NCBI RefSeq assembly: GCF_045679555.1
Contig: NC_092087.1
Location: forward strand, 25,055,367-25,119,366
DNA: 64,000 nucleotides
Direction: 5' to 3'
Source of the DNA: Salvelinus alpinus
Taxonomy: Eukaryota; Chordata; Actinopteri; Salmoniformes; Salmonidae
In this document: one piece after another, positions 10,626-23,194 of the stretch
How positions within the stretch are numbered: the stretch's first letter is position 1
Layout of the letters: each line of letters starts with the position of its first letter
Position numbers and translations under genes: made by a program
Notes under the pieces: model-generated
What the model was told of the DNA's origin: nothing
Seen by the model: the letters and a program-made list of their open reading frames with translations, nothing else
Databases searched by the model: none

Positions 10626-11243
10626 TGTTGCTGAAACAGTGCTGTGTCCAGACCTAAAACCTGATTACATTCCATTTAAGATGTTGTTTTCTTGGAAGTA
10701 GGTATTTAGCTGCCTACTAACTAAGGACTCCAGTACCTTTGACAGTACAGACAATTTTGATATGGGTTGATAGTTGTCAAGTAGCGAGGGATCTCCACCT
10801 TTCAGGAGAGGCAGTACAAAAGCAGATTTTCATAACTTGGGGATTTCCTTAACATCAAGCGTAAGGTTAAAAATACATGTTAAGGGGGAGCAATGATGTC
10901 TGTGGCTAGGTGTAGGAGGCGGGGGTCTAGTTCATCAGGGCCAGGGGATTTTTTAAAATCAATTTCTTTCAGGGCTTTACACACTTCTGAAACAGAGAAG
11001 GATGAAAAGGAGAACCTGGTGAAGGAGTGCACAGGGGTGTCAGGTAAATTTATAGGGGGCTCAATTATACCTTTGACCTTTTTTCAAATAAACTGCCTGC
11101 ATCTAAAAAATGCTGGTTCAAGGCTTTCAGAATCGAGGTTCTCTCAGTTACAATCTGTGTGTCGACCAACAATTGTTTAGGAAGCTGTGTATCTTTTCTG
11201 CACTCCAAACCTTTCACTACTTGCCAAAATTTGGATGGATTAT

Positions 11244-12032
11244 TTAAGTAGATTTCAGGTAGTGGTATGCTTTCAATTTACGGATCATAGCCACACCCAT
11301 ATTTCGAAGACGTTTAAAAGCCATCCAATCATCTGCCAAACCAGTCCCTCTTGCTTTAGGCCACATAGAATTTCGTTCCCTTATGATTTTTGTAAGTTCC
11401 TTAGTAAACCAAGGGTTCTCTCTGCCCTTAACCCTGCATTTTTTTAAAGGGGCATGCCTATTGCATACATCCTGGAATGCGTTGTGGAAGTAAGAAAAGG
11501 CAATTCCATCTCTATTCCATTCAATGCTAGATACATCATGTAAAAAAACTTGAACATCAAACCGCTTCCAGTTTCTTTTCGTAAAAACACATGGAGATTT
11601 CTTAGGAATTTTACCATATCTCACACAGGCAATAGCACAGTGATCACTTATGTCATTTGCAAAAATACCAGAAGCATTAAAACGATGAGGAGTATTGGTT
11701 AAGATCAAATCAATCAAAGAGGATTTCAGAGGATATTTTATATTCAACCTAGTTACACTGTTGACAATCTGAGTGAGATTGTAGGTATTGCACAGCATTT
11801 TAAGTTGATCAGAGCTAGATGTTAGCCAGTCTTGATTAAGATCACCCATCAGGACAAACTCAGAATTGACATTCTGTGATAACAATTTGAAAATACAATC
11901 CAGAGAGCCAACAGTAGCAGATGGAGGTGTATAACAGAAAGATACAACAATATTTAAAGATGAGCCAAGCTTTAGGTTCAAAGACAGATATTCAAATTGC
12001 TTAGGTTTAGTAACAGAAGTCAGAACGACCAC
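11244..12032 (-). pseudogene. LINE apurinic-like endonuclease domain, C-terminal part
   Basis: A 262-codon frame carries endonuclease motifs: FVLMGDLNQDW (the GDxN box) and NDISDHCAIACVRYG (the SDH box). It continues into the linker toward the reverse transcriptase (NPWFTKELTKIIRERN). The N-terminal half with the first catalytic residues is truncated at about 12095. In an intact element this domain nicks target DNA. It is in the same orientation as the RT fragment 0.6 kb downstream, so both belong to one LINE copy. Confidence 0.85.
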
Positions 12033-12095
12033 CGAGAACTTGTCTTTTACATTTACAGCAACACCACCACCCTTACATTTACAATCTGTATGAAA

Positions 12096-12505
12096 AATAT
12101 TGTAACCATTTATTCATGATGGGAAATTAATTCAGAAATAAATGCAACTATAAATGCAAATACCATATTTGCAACTATAAAGAGTCTGGAATATGATCAA
12201 TTAAGTAATATCAATACAGTTAAATAGGTTCATGTAAAATAGTTAATTATGTTGGCTTACACTTATGGCACTTCCAAGGCTGTTTCATTATAATTTTTAT
12301 GGTCGTGTCAATCATGTTATGTACTTAGGCTATTGTAACAAGGCATATGCCAGCACTGTTGGCTTACTAGGATTTCATGGCAACGGTCGTTGGAGCTCAC
12401 TTTGCCACATATGAACCCTGGTTAGAGTCCCTGTTGCAGCTTTCTATTTCTTTGGCTACATTGGTGGCAGTGTTGGGATCACGTCCAGCTCACGTCTAGT
12501 TATAG
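12096..12505. other. No gene recognised
   Basis: AT-rich intron sequence between two LINE copies; no repeat recognised. Confidence 0.5.
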
Positions 12506-13665
12506 CTTCAATGCCATTACAACTCTCCTTCCGTGGCCTCCAACTGCTCTTAAATACAAGTAAAACTAAATGCATGCTCTTCAACCGATCGCTGCCTGCA
12601 CCTGCCCGCCCGTCCAGCATCACTACTCTGGACGGTTCTGACTTAGAATATGTGGACAACTACAAATACCTAGGTGTCTGGTTAGACTGTAAACTCTCCT
12701 TCCAGACTCACATCAAACATCTCCAATCCAAAGTTAAATCTAGAATTGGCTTCCTATTTCGCAACAAAGCATCCTTCACTCATGCTGCCAAACATACCCT
12801 CGTAAAACTGACCATCCTACCGATCCTCGACTTCGGCTATGTCATTTACAAAATAACCTCCAATACCCTACTCAATAAATTGGATGCAGTCTATCACAGT
12901 GCCATCAGTTTTGTCACCAAAGCTCCATATACTACCCACCACTGCGACCTGTATGCTCTCGTTGGCTGGCCCTCGCCTCATACTCGTCGCCAAACCCACT
13001 GGCTCCAGGTCATCTACAAGACCCTGCTAGGTATAGTGCCTCCTTATGTCAGCTCGCTGGTCACCATAGCAGCACCCACCTGTAGCATGCGCTCCAGCAG
13101 GTATATCTCTCTGGTTACCCCCAAAGCCAATTCCTCCTTTGGCCGCCTCTCCTTCCAGTTCTCTGCTGCCAATGACTGGAACGAACTACAAAAATCTCTG
13201 AAACTGGAAACGCTTATCTCCCTCACTAGCTTTAAGCACCAGCTGTCAGAGCAGCTCACAGATTACTGCACCTGTACATAGCCCATCCATAATTTAGCCC
13301 AAACAACTACCTCTTCCCCTACTGTATTTATTTATTTGTTTATTTTGCTCCTTTGCACCCCATTATTTCTATTTCTACTTTGCACATTCTTCCACTGCAA
13401 ATCTACCATTCCAGTGTTTTACTTGCTATATTGTATTTACCTTGCCACCATGGCCTTTTTTGCCTTTACCTCCCTTATCTCACCTCATTTGCTCACATTG
13501 TATATGGATGTATTTTTCTACTGTATTATTGACTGTATGCTTGTTTTACTCCATGTGTAACTCTGTGTTGTTGTATGTGTCGAACTGCTTTGCTTTATCT
13601 TGGCCAGGTCGCAATTGTAAATGAGAACTTGTTCTCAACTGGCCTACCTGGTTAAATAAAGGTGA
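12506..13665 (+). mobile_element. 5'-truncated LINE, plus strand
   Basis: It starts inside the reverse transcriptase and runs to a 3' end with CTTGGCCAGGTCGCAATTG, GAGAACTTGTTCTCAACTGG and CTACCTGGTTAAATAAAGG, the standard salmonid end of this family. A related, inverted copy is at 60184-61472. Confidence 0.85.
12511..13281 (+). pseudogene. LINE reverse transcriptase, thumb and C-terminal part
   Basis: A 256-codon open frame with NTSKTKCMLFNRSLPAPA, YKYLGVWLDCKLSFQTH, KAPYTTHHCDLYALVGWP and a C-terminal FSAANDWNELQKSLKL then stop. The catalytic YADD box and everything upstream are absent, so it cannot make cDNA. The frame has no internal stop, which suggests a fairly young insertion. Its initial Met is internal to the original protein. 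Confidence 0.85.
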
Positions 13666-14179
13666 AACAAAAAAATCTAAATATGATCTAGTGGTGGGAA
13701 GCATTCTGTTTTTCAACATTGTGTTGGGTGTAATTACATTGATATATCTCGTGAACAATGGATAAGCAACAATGGGCATGACAGATAGAAGTGATCACTA
13801 CAGGTGTGATCATGCCTTACATCAAAGTTGCCTGAAGCTGAATGGAAAGTGCTATGTTCTGACCAGTTATTCAGAAGAAAATCCTCTGTGACATTTTACA
13901 TAAGTTAACTTACCAGTGTGGACCCAAAACAAACACATTCTACACATTTACAAACGACCTGTTTAAAGTGTTATTACAACCATAGTGTTCTTTTGTTACT
14001 GAAGCTTAAATATAAAATAACCTGACAATGATCCACATCACATGGGTAGACAAATAATGTAAGTGTGTTAAGCAAAAAAACACAACTATTCTTTTTTAGG
14101 ATGTAAACCAGTAATAGGAATAATTTTTGATCTAGAATCAAGGCCTTTCCCAGTCATAAAGGACGAAGCTAGGCCCCTC
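13666..14179. other. No gene recognised
   Basis: Ordinary AT-rich intron; no element recognised. Confidence 0.45.
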
Positions 14180-14530
14180 TTGGTTCTCACTGGCGAAGAC
14201 TTAACTCAAGTTAGGGGTTATATGTCAGACTCTCCTACATAACTTATACCCCAGAGGTTGTAAATAAACCCTTAAGGTGATATAACTTGTATCATTATTA
14301 TAGGGCTGTGAAACCCATAGCCGAATGGCTTCAGACTGAACATTTCTCACAGGAAATTGCAGTTGACATTGAACATAGCTTATGGTTAGGGTATTTAATT
14401 AATTTCAGACTCTCCTATGCCACTATTCCAAACATCTTATATCACAGAGGTTGTTAATAAACCCTTTTGAAGGTGATATAACTTGTATCATTATTATGTG
14501 AAACCCATAGCCAAATGATTTCAGGATGAG
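14180..14530. repeat. Imperfect tandem duplication, about 187-bp unit
   Basis: CAGACTCTCCTA, CAGAGGTTGT.AATAAACCC, GGTGATATAACTTGTATC and GAAACCCATAGCC each occur twice, near 14227 and 14405 and onwards. The copies differ by several substitutions and small indels. Confidence 0.75.
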
Positions 14531-14540
14531 CATTTCTCAC

Positions 14541-14690
14541 CATTTATTTACGGAGAGCAATTTCCATTGTATAACAGTTAGTGTCCATTTATTTACGGAG
14601 AGCAATTTCCATTGTATAACAGTTAGTGTCCATTTATTTACGGCGAGCAATTTCCATTGTATAACAGTTAGTGTCCATTTATTTACAGTA
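14541..14690. repeat. 45-bp minisatellite, three units plus a partial
   Basis: Units start at 14541, 14586 and 14631 with a partial one at 14676. Each begins CATTTATTTACGG and ends GTTAGTGTC. The period is a multiple of three, so the minus strand reads a repeated VNKWTLTVIQWKLL peptide, which I regard as accidental. Confidence 0.95.
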
Positions 14691-14999
14691 GTGTGTTGAT
14701 TAATTATTGTTTCTTCAGTGGAAATACAGAATATGTATAAAAATGCCAAATATACCAAAAGCTAAATCAAGCAGACATTTATGACTATTTAACCATGTTA
14801 ATCATTACTGAAACATGCAAACTACAAACATTTAACAAGTTTAAAGATAATGAATACATTATCTTATATACTATATACAAATATTTTATTAGAAATAATT
14901 CATACAAAAGTCAAGAGTTGGCTATAACATGAGTACAAACAGAGTGTGTGTATATGTGTATAAGGGTTTCTGTGCGTGTGTGTGTATTATGGTGTGTAT

Positions 15000-15690
15000 T
15001 ATAATTTACCATTATAAAAATGTATCCCCATTCCCCGATCAATAGCACAATTTTTTTTCACCAATCTGGCAACTCTAATAAAATTCCACATAGCCTTGTA
15101 CAAAATGCATTTTGAAAGAAATGATGTAATGTACACAAAAAAAAGTGAAGCCTTGTATTAAAAGCATTATGAAGAAAATTGTGTAATGTTGGCTCCATGA
15201 AATGTGAAATGAAGAAAATTGTGTAGGCCTACTGTTGCCTACATGGAAAAAGGGCCTTTCTGACTACAAGTGAACCAGTATCCCAAAGTATTAAGTGAAA
15301 ACAAGCATAGAAAACAGTATTGGCATTAATAAAAAACAAAACAATGTAAGGCTACTATTATATTCTAATTATTTTGGTGACAACCTGGTTGATTAACAAT
15401 ATTGGGTTGTTAACGCATTTGCATTTTGTTATATAAATAAATAAATGTGTCAGTGTAGGACACCATTGCCCATCATGCATTACTCTAATAACTTTATTAG
15501 AGCAAAATGTTGTTTCCGAAGTTTTCCCCAAATAAATGTGTTTTCCTGTGAATGAAGTCGCACAAAAATGTCTGTATTTTTTAAGCCAAACAAAAATGCA
15601 CAAAATCTGCTGAACTACTTTTTGTACACATTTGCACAAATTGAGTGTAAGATTGTGTTGGTTACTGCTAAAAAACAGACAGATTTTGTG
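15000..15690. repeat. Dispersed repeat, inverted partner of 8870-9235
   Basis: Reverse-complement match to 8870-9235, with an extra internal part (about 15330-15540). Shared blocks include CCCCATTCCCCGATCAAT, AAGTATTAAGTGAAAACAAG and GAATGAAGTCGCACAAAAAT. An AT-rich (AAAT)n run is near 15435. Confidence 0.6.
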
Positions 15691-16956
15691 AGAGTAAACA
15701 ACATTGAAACTGAGGTACATTCTCATCCAAAGGATAGCAGAGTTTCAATGCAAAAAACCTTGGTGTGTTTCCATTGTGTGTATGTCTGCTCTGGGTAACA
15801 TCACTGTGGTATATTTTGCCCTGTTATTTCACACTGCTTTGCCCACGATCAATGTCCTGGAACAGCCTGTGCTTCCTCTAACAGAACCAGCCAATCACCT
15901 CTCAGGATTTCAGTCTGTCTGTCTGAGCCCAGTGAAAGGACTGGTTCTGCTAAAAGGGATATATGCCTGACCGTCTTCCTTTTGATTTTAGTTCAACAAC
16001 TCTTATTTAGTGTCAGTAGTGAATCTGGCTGGATTTCAATGGCACATTGTGCAGGCCTCAGACAGCTATTGAAGACTTGGCTTTTCAGTCCCAAGGCTGA
16101 ACAAGGTTCTCAATACATTCATGAAATAGACTACACAAACTTTACTTACTGCATGCCTTTTGTCTTTTCTTGGTTATACCCACACCATGTTTTCTAAGGT
16201 TGACAGTGTGCCTCAATATACAGTATAATCTAAAAGTTAATGTCTCTTAAATTTGATATTATATTTGGTATTTCCTCAAATGCTAATTTACAAAACAACA
16301 TTCACAGCAATCTATCTCATTAAAACTGTGACGCTCTCTGGTGTTTTCCTAAATCTTGTGTAAGAACCAGAAATTAAGACAGAGATTAGGGTACCCTGCA
16401 CATTGTGGGGCTAGTTCAAAACCCAAACCCAGTGGCTCTGGTTTCTCCCTCATACTGCTCACACTAACAATTCCATTCACCGGTCTCTACTAGTGGCAGC
16501 CAGCTGTGTGTGTGATTGAGACAAGGCACAGGACCCTGGGGGACCCCTTGGGCCCCTGGGCACAGCTCATACTGACAGGTCTGTGTGGTAATTTGGAGAT
16601 AGAGGGAGTGGATGGTGAAATGATGTGGAGGTTGATAACTTTTCTCTCTCACAGGTCAGACTGCTCATGTTGTACTGTAAGTGGTCCTGTGCTCATCTAC
16701 TATCTGTTAACCCAACTCTCCTACTCAAAGAACTTTCTTGCCATAGTTTGTATGGTTCACTAACATGGTATGATATTGTGATGACATCCAACATTTTCAA
16801 GATTAATGCCACCTTTTTTCAAAGTTTGGAGTGATATACTTTTCACAACCATAAAGGCCATACAGGAAAGCCTGACTTACTGTACCATGACGACTCGATC
16901 ATGTCCATTCAAAGGTAGTTTGACTCTCTTTTCTCTTTACCACTCAGGGAAAAAAA
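15691..16956. other. No gene recognised
   Basis: Intron sequence with several short chance ORFs; no domain or repeat recognised. Confidence 0.45.
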
Positions 16957-17150
16957 TGCTATCTAGAACCTTAAAAAGGCTTCTTCGGCTGTCTCAATTG
17001 GAGAACACTCTGAAGAACCCTTTTTGGTTGCAAGTAGAATTAACCCCTTTGGCTTCTACAGGGGATTCTACCTGGAACAAAAAAGAGCTCTACCTGGAAA
17101 AAAAAAAGGGTTCTCCTATGGGGACAGCCGAGGAACCCATTAGAGTGTAG
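16957..17150. mobile_element. Palindromic GGTTCT-type MITE
   Basis: The two halves are inverted copies built from AGAACC / GGTTCT blocks, for example CTTCTTCGGCTGTC on the left and GGGACAGCCGAGGAACCC on the right, around a centre with TCTACCTGGAAC. This is a common salmonid palindromic repeat with no coding capacity. Confidence 0.7.
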
Positions 17151-18950
17151 AACGTACCATGTGTTCTCTCTCTCTTCCTTCTGTACAGAACTAGCCCCTC
17201 TTGTCAGAAAGCTAATCGTTAAGCCCTAGTAGGTCCAGCATTTGCATCTGTATCATCTCTATCAACCAACGAATGGCAAAATGTTGCTGTGTTCCAGCAG
17301 AAAGTGACCTCTAAAATAACCAGCGCAGAAGCAGGTTGCCATTACGTCTGCTTCTCCCACAGAGAGACAGAAGAGAGACAGACTGAATCCCACAGAGGTT
17401 TGTTACACTCAACACAGGAAACTATATGCAAATGCTGTCATTTCAGCTGTCGTCTGTTCCGTCCCCTTCTGTGGAAATGAGCAGAGCAGCAGCAGGTAGG
17501 GATGGATTGGAGAAGGATTTTCAAACTATTGCCTTTTTTCTGTTAGAAACTAAGCCCTCTGCATTCTAATTTACTAGCCACATTAAAATGCAATTTACTC
17601 AGACCTCAGTAAGTAAAAAGAGCCAAGGACAATTGCCTTAGCAAAATAATTTAGACATTCTCTCTCCTGTTTTTCGTTAAGTGCTGAACACTTCTACTCC
17701 ATTTGCAGAGCAACTTCTTCGAAAAGCAATGAAACACCCTGACGGAACAGAAAACTCCAGACAACAACATATATCAAGATCAATTTAATGTGACATTGAC
17801 AATGGGTATAGAACAAAATAGTAGAAGAAAGTAGTACCGTTCACATTACATGAACCATGTGGATGGATAGTTCATGTAAAGTGTTACCAAACAAATATGG
17901 GAAGTGGAAAACATGAGTGCTTGGTGATGATCATTTCTTGTGTGGAGTGTTTTCGATTGATTCTTTTATGATTTCCCTTATTCAACACATTTGATGGTGA
18001 TGCATCTGCTGGCAGGTAACTTTGCTCTGATCAAGCCTCCCAGATGGGATATATCCTGCTGCTGTTTGTGACTGGCTCGAAAAGGTGCCTTCTGTTACTT
18101 CTAATAGACAACATGTGGCTCTTGAAACAGCAATGTAAATACTGAATCTGAATACTGAGGCAACAGCTAGGAAACTCCCAAAGTCCTGGGCTAATAGACT
18201 TATATCAATATCATAATCTAAGGCTATCTGGTCTGGTAGGGATTCTTGATAATATTGAAGGCTTCAAATAACTAGATCATTTTAACAAAAGGGGCAGGTA
18301 GGCAGAATGATGAGATTTCTCATTTCACTTTCTTTTGCTCTCTCCCTTTTACTTGTAATTGTCAACAACATAATTGTATGGTGGGAGCAGAAATGGATTG
18401 ATCTATTTAGCCAGTGGAGCGGGTAATGTGGCTCTATGCTGGGCTTGTGTTTGGTGGGGTCCCTCCCCACTTCCCTTCACTGTGACTTCCTCAAACAAAA
18501 GGCCTGCCTTGTCTGCTGCTGATACAGAACAGGCAAGCAGGGCTCCCTCTCTGAAAGACAGAAAGAAAAAAGACAAAAAACAAGGGTATCAGACACTCAC
18601 TTTGGCAGCGTCTTACTTTCATGCCAATTAAAAAAATGTAAGCTGATGTATTTATTTGTATGAGTTGGTGTGTATGTGTGCCTGATTGCATTTCACTGAG
18701 ACTGTTAAGAGAAAAATTAAACCCTGCAGGTGAAGTGAAAATAAAAACAGGATTTACTGGTGTGTAACAGAACAAATACAGATGAGGTTATCTGCCCTCA
18801 ATGCAGAAAGAATGAAAGATGTTGATTAAACCAGAGAAATGCAGAGAGAGAATAAAACCCTTTATGTTGTCTATTATCTATGCTGTCCACTGATAGCTGC
18901 CCCCCCATCAGAGGCAGATCAGGACATAAAGCAGCCTGATGATAAGAACC
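17151..18950. other. No gene recognised
   Basis: 1.8 kb of intron without a recognised element or credible ORF. Confidence 0.45.
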
Positions 18951-19008
18951 CCACACACACACAAACAAACACACGCACGCACGCACGCACACACACACAC
19001 ACGCGCGC
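18951..19008. repeat. (CA)n microsatellite with CGCA variants
   Basis: A run of CA dinucleotides interrupted by AACAAA and (CGCA) units and ending CGCGCGCAG. A second short run, (CTGTGT)n then (GT)n, lies at 19195-19262. Confidence 0.9.
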
Positions 19009-19262
19009 AGTCATGTCCAAAATCAACACATCAGATTGGGCATGGCAGACAGGACTATGCACTGTAATCTAATTCACACAGTGCCCAGTAGCAAAACAGG
19101 ACATGAAAAAAAATGAGTGAATGGACGAGAGAGAGGGACTGGTCCTACTATTATACACTTATCCGACCACGACAGAAAGTGGTCAGGGCTGGACCTGTGT
19201 CTCTGTGTCTCTGTGTCTCTGTGTCTGTGTTTGTGTGTGTGTTTGCATGCATGTGTTTGTGT

Positions 19263-19854
19263 TGACAGCCGGCAATGCATGTCTTTTTATTTCTAGATAT
19301 TTTTTTATTTGTTGACAAACATGATTTTGATTACGTGTGTTGCAATTGTTGCATGTGTTATACTGTAATTTGCAGTCTTGAGTAGGAGGGAGAGTGCAGA
19401 GTATTTTTGTCAAGCCTGCCTACTCATGCACAGCATGTAAACACACACACTTTATTATTTTCCCTGAGTATGTGGGTTAATGAGAAATCAGTGAACATGA
19501 GTCAGTCAGTCCCACTCCCATAGTTGTGTTTGAAGTGAAGTGCGCATGAAGAAAAGCTGGAGAGAGACTAACCTTTACAGAGGCAAGAATGCAGCTCAGT
19601 TTCTGTTGAAGCATCCTCTGCATTTTGCTTCCAGAACTAAAAAGGTGAGTATGGCGCAGTGTTCTGCAAAGAGAGGGTCAAGAGAAAATGTTGACGTGTA
19701 TATTTAGGAGTAAAACCTTTAGTAGAGACTTTGCCTTTCTTACCCTAATGTACAAAACAGGATCCACTCATATTCACTGATATGAGTTTAGATCACTTCT
19801 CAGTACTGCACATAGTCATTGATTCCTATGAAGAGTATTTAGGAGAGCGGTTCT
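19263..19854. other. No gene recognised
   Basis: Intron sequence; nothing recognised. Confidence 0.45.
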
Positions 19855-20045
19855 CAAACTTCTCCTCGGGGACCCCCAGACATTTCACAATGTTGTTGTA
19901 GCCCTGAACCAGCTCACCTGATTCACATACTCACCTGATTCACCTTGATGATTAGTTCACAAGTTGAATCAGGTGTGCTAGCTCTGGAATTGATCAAATA
20001 CATGGAACACCTGGGGGTCCCCAAGGAGAGGTTTGTGAACCACTG
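19855..20045. mobile_element. hAT-type MITE with perfect 8-bp target duplication
   Basis: The ends are inverted: GAGCGGTTCTCAAACTTCTC on the left and GAGAGGTTTGTGAACCACTG on the right. The next bases also pair (CGGGGACCCCC / GGGGGTCCCC). The octamer ATTTAGGA flanks both sides (19847-19854 and 20046-20053), as expected of hAT-family transposition. 191 bp, no coding sequence. Confidence 0.9.
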
Positions 20046-20704
20046 ATTTAGGAAATATTCTAAATTCTTACATAAAACTTATGAAACACTTTTCACTTTT
20101 TTTGTCCAAAGAATGCATTCAGAGATGCATTCTTAAAGTTGGCTTTGTACTGTATCAGAGCGCTTACCTTGACAGGCTGGCAAAATCGTACCATCCGGTC
20201 AACTTCTTTTCACTTTTAGGATGGGGGCTTGGAATAGTAAAGTAGTATAGACTGTGTACTGTATAAGCATGCGGAACAACCTTGAAAAGCTCTGTGTGGT
20301 CTAACCTTCCCTGGCTGTTCCTTTCACTACAATCACATTAGTCTCTGTTTCTATTCAAAGTCATGGTTAGGAATCACTAAGAGAAGGGGGAGGCAGCACT
20401 CGGTCTGGGGAGTCAATCGAATGAATCCAAATCTGGCGATCAACCTGTCATGGAGTGTTAGATGGGCTTGCTTCAGGGACATTATACCTTTTATTATTTT
20501 CATTTCTTATGGTGGATTTTTCATCTTGTTTTTTACAAACTACCTGGCAGTGGAAATATACTTGCTCTTAGCTAAGTTTATCTTTCTAAAGATATTAACC
20601 CTCAGGCAAAAACAGGATGTTTCTCACTGCCTTGATTACACTTTTCTGGCACAGGTCATTAGTGCTTACAGTTTAAAAACCCACCTCACGACAAAGAAAC
20701 AAAA
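20046..20704. other. No gene recognised
   Basis: AT-rich intron sequence. A 117-codon ORF at 20421-20774 runs into the Tc1 end and looks accidental. Confidence 0.45.
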
Positions 20705-21788
20705 AAAATACAAAAGTATGTGGACACCCTTTCAAATGAGTAGATTTGGCTATTTCAGCCACCCACGTTGCTGACAGGTGTATAAAATTGAGCACACAGC
20801 CATGCAATCTCCATATACAAACATTGGCAGTAGATTGGCCTTGAAGAGCTCAGTGACTTTCAACGTAGCACCGTCATAGGATGCCAACTTTCCAACAAGT
20901 CAGTTTGTCAAATGTCTGCCCTGCTAGAGCTGCCCCAGTCAACTGTAAGTGCTGTTATTGTGAAGTGGAAATGTCTAGGAGCAACAACGACTCAGCTGTG
21001 AAATGGTAGCCCACACAAGCTCACAAAACGGGACAGCCAAGTGCTGAAGTGTGTAGCGTGTAAAACTCATCTGATCACCATGCGCAGTGCTACGCGACGG
21101 CTGGAGTGGTGTAGAGCTCGCTGCCATTGGACTCTGGAGCAGTGGAAACACGTTCTCTGGAGTGATGAATCATGCTTCACCATCTGGCAGTCCGATGGAC
21201 GAATCTGGGTTTGGCACATGCCAGGAGAACACTACCTGCCCCAATGCATAGTGCCAGGTTTAAAGTTTGGTGTAGGAGGAAAAATGGGGCTGTTTTTTAT
21301 GGTTCGGGCTAGGCCGCTTAGTTAGGGAAATCTTAACGCTATAACATACAATGACATTCTAAACGATTCTGTGCTTCCAACTTTATGGCAACAGTTTGGG
21401 AAAGGCCCTGTCCTGTTTCAGAATGACAATGCTCCCGTGCACAAAGCGAGGTCCATACAGAAATTGTTTGTGGAGATCGTTGTGGAAGAACTTGACTGGC
21501 CTGCACAGAGCCCTGACCTCAACCCCATCGAACACCTTTGGGATGAATTGGAATGCCGACTGGGAGCCAGGCTTAATCACCCAACATCAGTGCCCGACCT
21601 CACTAATGCTTTTGTGGCTGAATGGAAGCAAGTCCACGCACCAATGTTCCAACATCTAGTGGAAAGCTTCCCCAGAAGAGTGGAGGCTGTTATAGCAGCA
21701 AAGGGGGGACCAACTCCATAGTAATGCCTATGATTTTGGAATGAGATGTTCGACGAGCAGGTGTCCAGATACTTTTGGTAATGTAGTG
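20705..21788 (+). mobile_element. Tc1-like transposon, short (1.1-kb) family
   Basis: The left end begins near AAAAGTATGTGGACACCC, with the outermost bases lost. The right end CAGATACTTTTGGTAATGTA is followed by GTGTA. The interior encodes a broken transposase in plus orientation. A minus-oriented copy of the same family is at 31235-32377. Confidence 0.85.
20850..21721 (+). pseudogene. Tc1-like transposase, split by stops and a frameshift
   Basis: The frame at 21041-21325 has [18 protein letters not shown] with the first catalytic Asp. The frame at 21371-21721 has VLFQNDNAPVHKARS (second Asp) and [15 protein letters not shown] (Glu). All three DDE residues are thus present, but a frame break near 21325-21371 and stops upstream (near 21001) disable the gene. 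The N-terminal DNA-binding region lies at 20850-21040 in decayed form. Confidence 0.85.
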
Positions 21789-22404
<616 letters not shown>

Positions 22405-23194
22405 TAGGGTTGTTAAGCTACTGGTAGTTTACCATAGTTAAAATAATCTTCAGTAATTTGGGTAATTAACAGAAAATCTATGGCAATCTACAGTATCGTA
22501 ACTTTGTTAATTTACACTTGAATATTTATTTTATTTTATTCATATATAGTATACATTTTTCTATCCTTGTCCATTTTGTCCTTGAGTTTCTAGTAGATAG
22601 ACCATATCATTCAAGAGGAAATTACCTAATTAATGAAAAAAGCATCTAATCAACAACGGCATTATTTTCTCTTCCAACTATCAATGTTTTCACAACTGCC
22701 ACCATTTTGACGCCAAAACATTGACGGAAAAAACATACTGACATAGTCAAATAAATAGTGTGTAAAAAATATACTGTATAGAAAGGATATTTCATGCTGA
22801 AACCCTCATACTAAAAACACCAATGGTATACACTAAGTTGATGGTTTACATACAGTACCAGTCAAAGGTTTGGACACATCTACTCATTTAAGGGTTTTTA
22901 AATGTATTTTTACTATTTTCTACATTGTAGAATAATAATGAAGACATCAACACTATGAAATAACATGACAGCTTTGCACACTTTTGGCATTCTCTCAACC
23001 CGCTTCATGAGGTAGTCACCTGGAATGCTTTCCCAACAGTCTTAACTTCTTGACGCACGGATCCCTTTAGCGGGATCATTTTCGTAATCAACCGCTGAAT
23101 TGCAGAGCGCCAAATAAAAAAAAAATACTAAAAATATTTATAATCATGAAATCACAAGTGAAATATACCAAAACACAGCTTAGCTTGTTGTTAA

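Larger units (their letters stand above)
9236..12095 (-). mobile_element. 5'-truncated non-LTR retrotransposon, minus strand
   Basis: About 2.9 kb running from an endonuclease fragment (near 12090) through reverse transcriptase to a 3' end at about 9236 with a TTTAAAT-rich tail. The 5' part of the endonuclease is missing, as is usual for target-primed LINE copies. The frame is broken several times. It belongs to the L2/CR1/Rex-like group; I cannot place the clade. The 3' arm has the motif TTCTCATTGAGATAATATC. Confidence 0.85.
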
